Shown here one piece after another: positions 52,181 through 61,176 of a stretch of 64,000 nt of DNA. Each line of letters begins with the position of its first letter. The first letter of the stretch is position 1. The notes beneath the pieces were generated by a model. The model did no database searches. It was not told the DNA's origin and saw nothing but the letters and a program-made list of their open reading frames with translations. The stretch is from Sulfurospirillum cavolei. GTDB lineage: Bacteria > Campylobacterota > Campylobacteria > Campylobacterales > Sulfurospirillaceae. Made by a program: the position numbers and the translations under genes. The stretch lies in NCBI RefSeq assembly GCF_000813325.1, contig NZ_BBQE01000001.1; one strand, written 5' to 3'.

Positions 52181-53269
52181 ATGGCGGTTTATTCCAAGAA
52201 AGAGACGCGCAAAGCTCCTTCCAACGTTAAAGGCTTAACGTTTTGGTTACGTGAAAATCTTTTTTCTTCTCCGTTTAACGTCGCATTAACGCTTTTAGGC
52301 GTGATGCTTTTGGTATGGGTAATTCCGCCGTTCGTTAAATGGGCGTATCTGGATGCGAATTTTGCGGGAAGTACGCGAGAAGATTGTACGGGCGGAGGAG
52401 CATGTTGGGTGTTCATTCGCATGAAAATCGATATGTTTATGTACGGGTTTTACCCCTCCGAATTTCGTTGGCGCGTCAATACGGTTTACGGGCTGTTTCT
52501 CGTATTGGTTGCGGCGTTTCGTTATCTCAAAAGCCCTGTCTTCAAAATCGTATTGGCACATGTCTATTTCATCGCCGGCTTCATTTTGGTTCACGGCGGT
52601 TTAGCCGGCTTAGAAGTCGTTCCGACCGACAAATGGGGCGGTTTGATGTTGACGATTATGGTAGCCGCCGTCGGTATCGTCTCGGCGTTTCCTTTGGGCG
52701 TTATTTTGGCGCTGGGACGTGCGTCGCACCTACCGATTATTCGCAGCCTAAGCGTTACGTACATCGAATTTATCCGAGGCGTACCGCTCATTACGATTTT
52801 GTTTATGTCGTCGGTTATTTTGCCGCTTTTCTTCCCCGAGGGAATGAACTTCGATAAATTGTTGCGTGCACTGATCGGTATTGCGATGTTTGAAGCGGCG
52901 TATATCGCCGAGAATATCCGCGGCGGACTTCAGTCGATTCCCAAAGGTCAATACGAAGCGGCGGATGCGATCGGTTTGTCGTACTGGCAAAAGATGTTTT
53001 TAGTCATTTTGCCGCAAGCGTTAAAAGTCGCCATTCCCAACCTTGTCGGCGTTTCGATTGCCCTTTTTCAAGATACGACGCTTGTTTTGATCATCGGTTT
53101 ATTCGATTTGTTGGCGATGGTGCGTCTGAGTGCCGCCGATTCGTATTGGCTCGGCTACGAGACGGAAGGTTACGTATTTGTTACCTTTATCTTTTGGTTT
53201 TTCTGTTACATGATGTCGAATTTCAGCCAAAAGCTTGAAAAACGTTTTAATACGAATTTACGAAAATAG
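52181..53269 (+). CDS. aapM: Amino-acid ABC transporter permease AapM
   Basis: Second permease subunit, 362 aa. Hydrophobic helices from about residue 30 onward, VEVVPTD-like loop LEVVPTDKWGGLMLTIMVAA near 145-165 and the EAA motif SIPKGQYEAADAIGLSYWQK near residues 252-271. It pairs with AapQ as a heterodimeric channel. Spacing to aapP is eight bases. Confidence 0.93.
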   Translation: MAVYSKKETRKAPSNVKGLTFWLRENLFSSPFNVALTLLGVMLLVWVIPPFVKWAYLDANFAGSTREDCTGGGACWVFIRMKIDMFMYGFYPSEFRWRVNTVYGLFLVLVAAFRYLKSPVFKIVLAHVYFIAGFILVHGGLAGLEVVPTDKWGGLMLTIMVAAVGIVSAFPLGVILALGRASHLPIIRSLSVTYIEFIRGVPLITILFMSSVILPLFFPEGMNFDKLLRALIGIAMFEAAYIAENIRGGLQSIPKGQYEAADAIGLSYWQKMFLVILPQALKVAIPNLVGVSIALFQDTTLVLIIGLFDLLAMVRLSAADSYWLGYETEGYVFVTFIFWFFCYMMSNFSQKLEKRFNTNLRK

Positions 53270-53277
53270 GACACTTT

Positions 53278-54024
53278 ATGAAAGAGAGAAAAGAGATTAT
53301 AGAGATTAAAAATCTCAATAAATGGTACGGCGATTTTCATGTCCTCAAAGAGGTCAATCTCACGGTGAAAACAGGCGAAATTATCGTAGTATGCGGACCT
53401 TCGGGATCGGGTAAATCGACGTTGATTCGCTGTATTAATTACTTAGAGCAATTTCAAGAAGGTAGCATTAGCGTTGAAGGTATCGATTTGGTCAACGACG
53501 TCAAAAAGATCAAAGCGATTCGCGAAGAAGTAGCGATGGTGTTTCAACACTTTAACCTCTTCCCTCATTTGACGATTTTAGACAATCTTACCTTGGCTCC
53601 GATTTGGGTCAAAAAGATGCCGCGCAAAGAGGCCGAAGCGATGGCGATGAAATATTTGGAGCGCGTGGGTATCGCCAATCAAGCGAATAAATACCCCAAT
53701 CAACTCTCCGGCGGTCAGCAACAGCGCGTCGCAATCGCAAGAGCGTTATGTAAAAATCCGAAAATTATGCTTTTTGACGAACCGACTTCCGCACTTGACC
53801 CCGAAATGGTTGCCGAAGTTTTAGATGTTATGATAGAATTAGCCAAAGAAGATAAAACAATGGTGTGCGTGACGCATGAAATGGGTTTTGCTAAAAAAGT
53901 AGCCGACCGTATCATTTTTATGGACGCGGGACAAATCGTTGAAGAAAATACTCCCGAAGAGTTTTTCCAACATCCCGAATCTGAGCGTTTAAAACTCTTT
54001 TTAGAGCAAATCTTATCGCACTAA
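53278..54024 (+). CDS. aapP: Amino-acid ABC transporter ATPase AapP
   Basis: ATP-binding subunit of 248 aa. Walker A CGPSGSGKSTLIRC (about residues 39-52), Q-loop VFQHFNLFPHLT, signature NQLSGGQQQRVAIARAL, Walker B IMLFDEPTSALDPEM and H-loop CVTHEMGF match the polar amino-acid transporter ATPases (GlnQ/AapP). It is the last transport gene of the aapJQMP operon. Confidence 0.94.
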   Translation: MKERKEIIEIKNLNKWYGDFHVLKEVNLTVKTGEIIVVCGPSGSGKSTLIRCINYLEQFQEGSISVEGIDLVNDVKKIKAIREEVAMVFQHFNLFPHLTILDNLTLAPIWVKKMPRKEAEAMAMKYLERVGIANQANKYPNQLSGGQQQRVAIARALCKNPKIMLFDEPTSALDPEMVAEVLDVMIELAKEDKTMVCVTHEMGFAKKVADRIIFMDAGQIVEENTPEEFFQHPESERLKLFLEQILSH

Positions 54025-54051
54025 TCATTGTTGACATGTAAGGATTGTGGT

Positions 54052-54513
54052 ATGGAAGAGTTAATTCCCGTTTTAGTGATTGTCGGAGCGGTCGCTTTCG
54101 TGATGATCAAACAAATCGGTAACATTACCCAAAGGCTCGATCGCGTGCACGATGCGGACGCGTTTGAGCGTTATGCGAAGTTTTCGGCGATTATTCAAGA
54201 GCATGTGCGCGCGATGAAACAGAGTATCGACAGCTCAAAACAGGTAGCGTTAAGAACGTACATGTTAATCGACGAGAGCCAAGAAACGTACGCGTTGGAA
54301 CAGCTCTCCGATATGATTCGCAAGCTCGTTTTTTTTGAAACGATGACGGCACGGCAAAAAAATCCTCAAGAGATTGAAGCGGAACTTTTTGAAATTTTAA
54401 ACGCCTTGGAGCAGTTTTTAAAAACCTATTGTAAAGAGGGAGAGGCTCAAAGCGAAAAGCTTCGCGAGAGCCTCATGGTCGCCTACGAGGCACTCGCGAA
54501 CGAAGAGGTTTAA
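54052..54513 (+). CDS. Hypothetical single-TM protein with helical tail
   Basis: A 153-aa protein starting MEELIPVLVIVGAVAFVMIK, one N-terminal TM segment, followed by a charged helical region (RLDRVHDADAFERYAKFSAI and onward) likely to be cytoplasmic. ATG 54052 is chosen because it places the TM segment at the N-terminus; the open frame upstream to 54028 overlaps the linker after aapP. It may be co-transcribed with the transporter. Function unknown. It ends in EEV with its stop inside a perfect palindrome shared with ilvA. Confidence 0.75.
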   Translation: MEELIPVLVIVGAVAFVMIKQIGNITQRLDRVHDADAFERYAKFSAIIQEHVRAMKQSIDSSKQVALRTYMLIDESQETYALEQLSDMIRKLVFFETMTARQKNPQEIEAELFEILNALEQFLKTYCKEGEAQSEKLRESLMVAYEALANEEV

Positions 54514-54522
54514 ACCTCTTCG
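54501..54522. terminator. Perfect palindrome overlapping two convergent stop codons
   Basis: A perfect 22-nt palindrome (arms CGAAGAGGTTT and AAACCTCTTCG) contains the TAA of the plus-strand gene and the TAA of ilvA on the minus strand. Both proteins therefore end in Glu-Glu-Val encoded by the same dyad. It could act as a compact bidirectional terminator, though U runs are short. Confidence 0.6.
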
Positions 54523-55721
54523 ATAAACGGATATTTCGCGTCGTTTAAGAGTTCGCGGATTATCGCTTGATGTTCCACGCCCTTGGTCTCCAACATAATC
54601 GTAATTTGCGCGTCGCCGTAAGAGAGTTTTGTTGAAAAACGATCGTAATCGATTTGAATAATATTGGCGTTGGCATTTTTAAATAAGTCCGTCAGACGCA
54701 TCAGTGCGCCCGGTTTGTCGATCAACGTGATGACCAACTTCATTTTACGATGCGATTTGATCAAACCTTTCTCGATAATGATCGATAGCACTTGTACGTC
54801 GATATTTCCGCCGCTTAAAACCGCGCCGATTTTGGTATGTTTGTCAAAGGCAAATTTTTTGTGCATAATTGCCGCAACGCTTGCCGCACCGCCGCCTTCA
54901 ACGACCAATTTTTGTCGCTCTAATAAAAATAAAATCGCCGATGCGATCTCTTCGTCGTCTACCGTGACGACTTCATCGACGCACTCCAAAATATGCGCCA
55001 AATTGCTTTCGCTGACGTCGCGTACGGCGATGCCGTCGGCAATCGTTCGCACGCTTTTGGAATTGATCGCTTGTTTGGCGTGAAACGATTCGCACATAGC
55101 GGGAGCTCCTGACGCATTGACGCCGATGACTTTGATTTTCGGATCGATCTGTTTGATCGCCGAGCTCATACCGCTAATCAGTCCGCCGCCGCCAATAGGA
55201 ACGACGACGACGTCAAGGTCGTTGATTTCATCGATCATTTCTAAAGCAACCGTTCCTTGCCCCGCAATGACTTTTTCGTCTTCAAACGGGTGAATAAACG
55301 TCAAGCCGTGTTCGTTGGCGTACGTGAGCGCATACGCGTAGGCTTCGTCGTAGTTATCGCCTTGTAAGATCACTTCCGCACCCAAAGCTTTGGTTCCCGT
55401 GACTTTTAAAAGAGGCGTGGCTTCGGGCATCACGATCGTTGCTTGGATACCGAAAACCCGAGCACTGTAGGCAACGCCTTGTGCGTGATTGCCCGCACTT
55501 GCCGCAATAACGCCCTTTTTGCGTTCTTCTTTGGTTAATGAGGCGATTTTGTTGTACGCACCGCGAAGTTTATAAGCACCCGTAATTTGGAGATTTTCTT
55601 TTTTTAGATAGACGTTTGTTCCGACTTCTTCACTTAAAATCGGAGCTAAGGCACAAGGCGTGTTGGTCACGACGCCGGCTAATTGTCGTTTGGCTTTAAC
55701 GATTTCACTAAGGGGTATCAT
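54510..55721 (-). CDS. ilvA: Threonine dehydratase (biosynthetic/catabolic, ACT domain)
   Basis: PLP enzyme that converts threonine to 2-oxobutyrate, the entry to isoleucine synthesis. PLP lysine in ITGAYKLRGAYNKI (about residues 50-63), phosphate loop PIGGGGLISGMSSA near 177-190. A single C-terminal ACT domain (KLVITLIDKPGALMRLTDLF, about 322 onward) makes the 403-aa form. The start at 55721 (MIPLSEIVKAK) overlaps the upstream stop by ATGA and has AAAGG upstream. Substrate oxobutyrate feeds the IlvBH enzyme encoded at 22-24 kb. Confidence 0.94.
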   Translation of the reverse strand: MIPLSEIVKAKRQLAGVVTNTPCALAPILSEEVGTNVYLKKENLQITGAYKLRGAYNKIASLTKEERKKGVIAASAGNHAQGVAYSARVFGIQATIVMPEATPLLKVTGTKALGAEVILQGDNYDEAYAYALTYANEHGLTFIHPFEDEKVIAGQGTVALEMIDEINDLDVVVVPIGGGGLISGMSSAIKQIDPKIKVIGVNASGAPAMCESFHAKQAINSKSVRTIADGIAVRDVSESNLAHILECVDEVVTVDDEEIASAILFLLERQKLVVEGGGAASVAAIMHKKFAFDKHTKIGAVLSGGNIDVQVLSIIIEKGLIKSHRKMKLVITLIDKPGALMRLTDLFKNANANIIQIDYDRFSTKLSYGDAQITIMLETKGVEHQAIIRELLNDAKYPFIEEV

Positions 55722-56152
55722 AGGTGTAACCTTTCGTATTCTACTTTCGTACATTTATTTTGAACGGCGATTAATCCGTTTTCTTTTGCTTTTTGGCAGG
55801 CGGCATTATTAATAATGCCCAATTGCAACCATACGACTTTTACGTCGCCTCTTTGCAAGGCTTCATCGACGAGCGAATCGGCAATTTCAGGTTTACGAAA
55901 CATATCGACCATCTCTACTTTTTCGGGAATGTCCAGAAGCGATCGATACACTTTTTCCCCTAAAATCGTCTCTTCCTTTGGATAAATCGGATAGATTTTA
56001 AAGCCCTTTTTTTGTAAATAACGTGCTACTTTATGACTGTCTTTATCGGGATCGGGAGAAAGGCCGATAATGGCAATGCTCTTGCACATCGAAAAAATAT
56101 CTTTAATGCCCGCGTCATCGGGCATGCTAATGTTAGAAATGTCGCATTCCAT
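55718..56152 (-). CDS. CoA-binding domain protein (YccU-like)
   Basis: A 144-aa Rossmann-fold CoA-binding protein. IAIIGLSPDPDKDSHKVARYL (about residues 28-48) is the nucleotide loop, and GFKIYPIYPKEETILGEKVY plus VWLQLGIINNAACQKAKENG are family-typical. The stop overlaps the ilvA start (ATGA). Biological role is not established for the family. Confidence 0.88.
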   Translation of the reverse strand: MECDISNISMPDDAGIKDIFSMCKSIAIIGLSPDPDKDSHKVARYLQKKGFKIYPIYPKEETILGEKVYRSLLDIPEKVEMVDMFRKPEIADSLVDEALQRGDVKVVWLQLGIINNAACQKAKENGLIAVQNKCTKVEYERLHL

Positions 56153-56266
56153 TATTGCTCCTTTAAAAAAAATTGAAGTGAGGAGTATAGCACACCCAAA
56201 CTTTCTTAGCCTTTATCGAAAAAATTACGTTTGACGTAAGTCGTCGGTTTTGCCATTTTTTTGTGC

Positions 56267-56272
56267 TATAAT
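56267..56272 (+). promoter_or_regulatory. Extended -10 box of the third chemoreceptor gene
   Basis: TGCTATAAT with the hexamer at 56267-56272, 34 bases before the ATG at 56307; no well-placed -35. Confidence 0.6.
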
Positions 56273-56306
56273 CCCCACGAAATTACATTTTGTATTATAA
56301 GGGAAT

Positions 56307-57491
56307 ATGATGTTTCTCGGGGAAATTAGTATTAAAACGAAAGGCTGGATTTTAGCGCTTTCGACGGTCGGAGGGTTTACGGCAAATACGGTCTTGGTCT
56401 TTTTTTTGCTGGAAGGAACGAATCGTACGATTTTGGTAACGGGCTCGATTTTGGGGATGATTTTTTTCTTCATCTTTACGCGCATTATGACCTTAAGTAT
56501 TTCGCGTTCCATCGACGCGCTTTCTGCCGTTACGTTTGATTTGGCGCAAGGAAGCGGCGATTTAACGAAACGTATTACCGTGACGTCGCATGACGAGATT
56601 GCCGAACTTTCCGCTAATATCAATCACTTTATCGATAAAATCCATCAAACCGTTATCGCCGCGACCAAAGCGTCGCAAGAGAGCACTTCCACAGCCGATC
56701 GTTTTGCGCTCATCGCTCAAAATATTCATCAACGTATTGACGAAGAGCTCAGTTTTGCCCAAAAAACAAAAACTTTGGGCGATACGATGAAAGGCGTCTT
56801 GGAACAGTCGACGCAAAGCTCGAAAGATACGAGTCGCGATATTTTAGCCGCCTCTTCGACGTTGAACGAAACGGCATGCGAGATACAACGTTTGGTCGAA
56901 GATATTCAAAAAGCTTCCGAAGTGGAGTCGGTCACGGTCGAGAGGCTCAATCAACTCAGTACCGATGCCAATCAGGTCAAAAACGTCTTAACGGTTATTT
57001 CCGACATCGCCGATCAAACCAACCTTTTAGCACTTAATGCCGCGATCGAAGCCGCACGCGCGGGCGAACACGGACGCGGTTTTGCCGTCGTTGCCGATGA
57101 AGTGCGAAACTTAGCCGAACGTACGCAAAAAAGTTTGAGTGAAATCAATACGACTATTAGTGTGATCGTGCAAAATATTATCGATGCCAGTGGTCAAATG
57201 AACGACAATTACGCCTTTATCGAAAAAATCGTCCATCACTCGGCACTGGCGCAGAGTCATATCGGCGAAGCCGAAGGCGTTATCAAAAAAGCATCGCTCG
57301 TCTCGTCTCAAGCATCCGAAGTATCGCAAAAACTCTCCAGCGATACGACGACGATCTTGGAAAACGTTACTTACATGTACGAAGTTTCGTTGAAAAACAG
57401 TACCGACGTACACGAGTTAAACGGTGCGTCCAAAAACCTCCTCGCGCAAGCCGGCGAACTTTCGCATAAACTCAACCAATTCCAAATCTAA
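56307..57491 (+). CDS. Methyl-accepting chemotaxis protein without periplasmic domain
   Basis: A 394-aa chemoreceptor with two adjacent TM helices near the N-terminus (about residues 12-33 and 39-58) and only a few residues between them, so there is no real periplasmic sensor. A HAMP domain (SRSIDALSAVTFDLAQGSGDLT) and the signalling domain with tip segment DIADQTNLLALNAAIEAARA (about 235-254) follow. It may sense through the membrane or cytoplasm. The start could also be the second ATG at 56310. Confidence 0.92.
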   Translation: MMFLGEISIKTKGWILALSTVGGFTANTVLVFFLLEGTNRTILVTGSILGMIFFFIFTRIMTLSISRSIDALSAVTFDLAQGSGDLTKRITVTSHDEIAELSANINHFIDKIHQTVIAATKASQESTSTADRFALIAQNIHQRIDEELSFAQKTKTLGDTMKGVLEQSTQSSKDTSRDILAASSTLNETACEIQRLVEDIQKASEVESVTVERLNQLSTDANQVKNVLTVISDIADQTNLLALNAAIEAARAGEHGRGFAVVADEVRNLAERTQKSLSEINTTISVIVQNIIDASGQMNDNYAFIEKIVHHSALAQSHIGEAEGVIKKASLVSSQASEVSQKLSSDTTTILENVTYMYEVSLKNSTDVHELNGASKNLLAQAGELSHKLNQFQI

Positions 57492-57493
57492 AG

Positions 57494-58606
57494 TTACAAA
57501 ATCGAGCGTCGTTTGAGAATGACGCCCGATTCGAGGTGTTCGGTATTGGGAAATTGGTCGAACAGGGCAAACCGTTTGATCTCGTAGCGCAACGCTAAAA
57601 TCTCCAAATCGCGTTTGAGCGTTTGCGGATTGCACGAAATATAAATAATATGCTCAAATTGCGAAATAAACGCAAGGCTTTTTTCGTCCATTCCCGAGCG
57701 CGGCGGATCGACGAAAACGTGACTAAAGCGATACGCATCCAAATCAAGATGTGCTAAGCGGTTGAACGTACGTTCGTGATTGAGTGCGGAGGTAAGCTCC
57801 TCGGCGCTCATGCGCAAAAACGAGATCGTGTGAACGTCGTTCAATTCACAGTTTATGAGTGCCGATTTGATAGACGTTTTAGAGATTTCCGTCGCCAAAA
57901 CCTTCTGAAATTTACTGGCCAAAGGAATCGTAAAGTTGCCGTAACCGCAATAAAGCTCCAACAGGTCTTCGCATTCGCTCATTTGCTCTAAAACCCAAGC
58001 GATCATCGCACGATTGATGGCGCGATTGGGTTGTGAAAACCCTCCTTCAAAAACACGGTATCGATACGTTCTTCCCGCTACGTCCAAACACTCTTCGGCA
58101 AAATCGCGGCTTAAAACGCGTTTGACGCCGCGCGAACGACCGATGATACCGATACCGAATCGCTGCTCTAAGATTTTAGCCTCTTCATCCCATGCTACAT
58201 GTAAAGGTTTGTGGTAAAGGAGCGTGACCAAAAGATGCTCCGACGTGCACAAAAACTCGATTGAAAAAATCTTTTCGCGTAGGATCGAAGAGCTTTCGAT
58301 TGCCTTTAAAAGTTCGGGCATCAGTGCGGCGATTTTAAGATCGACTTTAGGGCAAGCGTCGATGCAAAGCGTGCTTTTTTTATCCGCCGCACCCATAGCG
58401 TATGAAAGCGTGTCGCCCTCTTTCCATAAGCGAAATTCCGCGCGTGCTCGATAATGGCTATCTTGGGAAGGGAAAAAATCGAAAGAACCTTGATAGAGAG
58501 ATTTGAACAAAGTCGTAATCGCCTCTTTTTTAGAGATTATTTGGTCTTCGTAATTTAAGCGGTACAACGTACAACTACCGCATTTCCCGAAATATGAGCA
58601 CTCCAT
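57494..58606 (-). CDS. trmA: tRNA (uracil-5-)-methyltransferase TrmA
   Basis: Makes ribothymidine at position 54 of tRNA T loops using SAM. The 370 aa match E. coli TrmA (366). SAM motif LLELYCGYGNFTIPLA is at about residues 217-232, VFVDPPRSGMDEKSL near 294, and the catalytic cysteine in ISCNPQTLKRDL near 321. An N-terminal CSYFGKCGSCTLYR contains extra cysteines, more like the FeS-binding RumA group. The stop is three bases from the convergent MCP stop. Confidence 0.9.
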   Translation of the reverse strand: MECSYFGKCGSCTLYRLNYEDQIISKKEAITTLFKSLYQGSFDFFPSQDSHYRARAEFRLWKEGDTLSYAMGAADKKSTLCIDACPKVDLKIAALMPELLKAIESSSILREKIFSIEFLCTSEHLLVTLLYHKPLHVAWDEEAKILEQRFGIGIIGRSRGVKRVLSRDFAEECLDVAGRTYRYRVFEGGFSQPNRAINRAMIAWVLEQMSECEDLLELYCGYGNFTIPLASKFQKVLATEISKTSIKSALINCELNDVHTISFLRMSAEELTSALNHERTFNRLAHLDLDAYRFSHVFVDPPRSGMDEKSLAFISQFEHIIYISCNPQTLKRDLEILALRYEIKRFALFDQFPNTEHLESGVILKRRSIL

Positions 58607-58722
58607 CGCATTCCTTTTTATGTAATATTATATGTAAAATTTTATTTATTTCTAGCTTTTCTAACATTGCATTGCACGTTTCAGTGCTTATAGGTTGTTT
58701 ATAGGTTTGGTCGGAAACGTAT

Positions 58723-59433
58723 TTAAAGGATTAAGCTTGACAACACGCCGATAATCGCGCCGAAAACACCGCCCCATACGACCAGCCAACCCAAATGTTC
58801 TTTAATAAAATCTTGAACGATTTCTTTGACCATTCGCGGCGTAAGCTCATCAAGACGTGCGTCGACCATCTTTTCTATAGTGATTAACATGTCATCACTA
58901 AGTGATGAGTTTTGTATTTTTTTAGATATTTTTTGTTGAAATACATCACTTTTAACGATTTCATTGAGCGAAATTTTGAGCTTTTCGTTAAACGGAGCGC
59001 GAAGTCCTTCCAATGCGCTTGCTCCTCCGAACATCGCCAACATCCCGCCGAATGAAGACTCCATGACGGTTTTACTAAGCGCGTCAAATGCCAAAGAGGT
59101 ATCTATCTCATCGATCATAGAGCTAAGATCGAGCGTTTTTTCTTCGTGTTCAAAGAAGGCGTCGAGTTGCGCTTTGGTAAAAAACTGTTCCATCATCAGG
59201 TTTTTGATCGATGCTTTAAAAGCTTCAAAACGTAATTCTATGACGCCGCTTCCGTAAAAAAAAGGCACTTTTTCAAAGAGCATATGAATCGCGATTTGAT
59301 TGGTAATCGCTCCCGAAAGGGCAAAAAGTCCTGCTAAAAGTAGCCAATGCGCGAAGGGGTCGCTTAAAAGGTAAGAGAGTGCTACCAGTCCAAGGCTCAT
59401 CAAATCGGTCATTAAGCTTTTATCGTATTTCAT
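58723..59433 (-). CDS. DUF445-family membrane protein
   Basis: A 236-aa protein of the DUF445 family. N-terminal hydrophobic helices (LMSLGLVALSYLLSDPFAHW, then LLLAGLFALSGAITNQIAIHM with the conserved N-x-x-A-I-x-M pattern), a long amphipathic helical middle part, and a C-terminal TM hairpin (WLVVWGGVFGAIIGVLSSLI). The start at 59433 has AAAGGAG upstream. Function unknown; it lies just downstream of the radical SAM gene on the same strand. Confidence 0.85.
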   Translation of the reverse strand: MKYDKSLMTDLMSLGLVALSYLLSDPFAHWLLLAGLFALSGAITNQIAIHMLFEKVPFFYGSGVIELRFEAFKASIKNLMMEQFFTKAQLDAFFEHEEKTLDLSSMIDEIDTSLAFDALSKTVMESSFGGMLAMFGGASALEGLRAPFNEKLKISLNEIVKSDVFQQKISKKIQNSSLSDDMLITIEKMVDARLDELTPRMVKEIVQDFIKEHLGWLVVWGGVFGAIIGVLSSLIL

Positions 59434-59443
59434 CGTTTCTCCT

Positions 59444-60958
59444 TTACAATGTGTTTGCATGTTTTAATTGTCGTTTGTTAACTTTAATCGTGTTCTCTTC
59501 ACTTTCGCGCGGTACGTAGTTGTCGCGCAAAAAAGAAGGCATTTTGCGTCCGCGAACGGTCATAATATCTTCAATGAGCTGCGCTTTGATCCTTTCTTTT
59601 TCATAGCCTTGCTCTTCGCAAAGATAACGAAAAACCAATTCCGCCAAACGGTCCAAGGCAATCTGCCATGTAGATTCGGTTTGGGTGTAGAGCCATTCGC
59701 TAAAGGCGTAAAAGCCTTCAAACACCTTCCCCTCTTTCCATAAAAGCTCGCATGAACGTTTAAAATTGCCGCTGTTATATACCATATCCCAAAAACGCGC
59801 AAATCGTTTCATTTTTTGCATCAGCGCAAACGGGATTAGATCGTTTTGCACAATATCGTACGGAGGTTTGTCCGAATAAACCATGCCGTAGATTTCGTCG
59901 TGACGCGAGAGCGTCGTACCGGAAAGTTTTTTTAAAATACCGATTTGAATTTCGCATTGCGTCAGGGCATGGAGTCGGTTTAAATTGTTTCCGAATCCCT
60001 CGATGCTTTCTCCGGGTAAGCCGACGATCAAATCGACATGTAAGTGTGCATGGGTTTTATTCTGTAAGAAAGCGAGGTTTTCTTCGATTTTTTCCACATT
60101 AAGGCGTCGATGAATATTTTGGGAAATGTTCGGATCGAGCGTTTGAATCCCGACTTCAAGCTGCAAAGCCGCCGGAGGAAATTGAGCGATTTTTTCACGA
60201 AGGGCTTTGGGAAAATGGTCGGGAATGACCTCAAAATGGACAAAATATTCCTCTTCTTTGGAGAGAAAAAAATCTAAAAGTTGCGTTGCGTTCTCAATAC
60301 TTAAATTAAACGTTCGATCGATAAATTTGAAATTGCGCACGCCTCGTCGCCATAATTTTTCGAGCTCGCCCAAAAAGCGTTCCATCGGAATGTCGCGCAC
60401 TTTTTTGTCCGCTGAAGAGAGACAAAACTCACATGTAAAGGGACAACCGCGACTCGCTTCTACGTAACAGTAGCGATGTTTGACGTCATGATCGCTGTAA
60501 AAATCGTACGGTAAAACAATCGTACTTAAATCGACCATCGGTGTTTTAATAAAACGTTCTTCGGGCAAATCGTCGTTTAAAAGCCTTCGGCACAATGCGT
60601 AAAAAGCATTTTCTCCTTCGCCTTGAATGATATAATCGGCTTTGGAAAAATCGACGCGATGCGGCAGATGTGACGCTTCGGGACCGCCTAAGATAATAAA
60701 CGTCTTGGGCGATACTTTTTTCAAAAGTGCCGTAAGTTCTTGTACTTCAAGTGCATTCCAAATATACGCTCCGATACCGACGATACGCGGTTGATGCGCG
60801 AGTATTTGCTCCGCGGCGTCTGCAACGCTTGTATTGATGACGCTCTCTAAAATCAAAGAGTGGGGTTGGAGTTCGCGTAAATTGGCGTATAAATAACGCA
60901 TAGCAATCGACGTATGCGTGTAGCGGGCGTTAAAGGTCGTTAAAATAATTTCTTTCAT
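59444..60958 (-). CDS. B12-binding-type radical SAM protein with DUF4080
   Basis: A 504-aa protein. The N-terminal Rossmann-like cobalamin-binding region (about residues 1-140, VGIGAYIWNALEVQELTALL) is followed by a radical SAM domain with the [4Fe-4S] motif CPFTCEFC (CxxxCxxC, about residues 176-183) and VGLPGESIEGF later. The C-terminal DUF4080 part (about 365-504) is typical of a widespread uncharacterised subfamily in Campylobacterota and clostridia. It starts MKEIILTTFNARYTHTSIAM. Substrate unknown, presumably a methylation or ring rearrangement. Confidence 0.88.
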   Translation of the reverse strand: MKEIILTTFNARYTHTSIAMRYLYANLRELQPHSLILESVINTSVADAAEQILAHQPRIVGIGAYIWNALEVQELTALLKKVSPKTFIILGGPEASHLPHRVDFSKADYIIQGEGENAFYALCRRLLNDDLPEERFIKTPMVDLSTIVLPYDFYSDHDVKHRYCYVEASRGCPFTCEFCLSSADKKVRDIPMERFLGELEKLWRRGVRNFKFIDRTFNLSIENATQLLDFFLSKEEEYFVHFEVIPDHFPKALREKIAQFPPAALQLEVGIQTLDPNISQNIHRRLNVEKIEENLAFLQNKTHAHLHVDLIVGLPGESIEGFGNNLNRLHALTQCEIQIGILKKLSGTTLSRHDEIYGMVYSDKPPYDIVQNDLIPFALMQKMKRFARFWDMVYNSGNFKRSCELLWKEGKVFEGFYAFSEWLYTQTESTWQIALDRLAELVFRYLCEEQGYEKERIKAQLIEDIMTVRGRKMPSFLRDNYVPRESEENTIKVNKRQLKHANTL

Positions 60959-61035
60959 GGGTACCGTTTACTTTTTTCTTTATTATAATAAAACTTTTTG
61001 GTTATTTTTGTTAAAATCCACATTCTAAAATGGAT

Positions 61036-61113
61036 CGGGGTGTAGCGCAGCCTGGCTAGCGCGCTACCTTGGGGTGGTAGAGGTCGCGTGTTCGAATCAC
61101 GTCACTCCGACCA
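61036..61113 (+). tRNA. tRNA-Pro (anticodon GGG), CCA encoded
   Basis: Full cloverleaf: the acceptor CGGGGTG pairs with CACTCCG, the D arm contains AGCGCAGCCTGG, the anticodon loop TTGGGGT carries GGG, the T arm contains GTTCGAATC, and ACCA is encoded. It lies between the radical SAM gene (divergent) and the M50 protein gene (convergent). Confidence 0.97.
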
Positions 61114-61176
61114 TTTTTGCGTTGAATTCTTCTTGACATGTCACTCTTTTTAGCATCAAAAATTCATAAAATCGTT

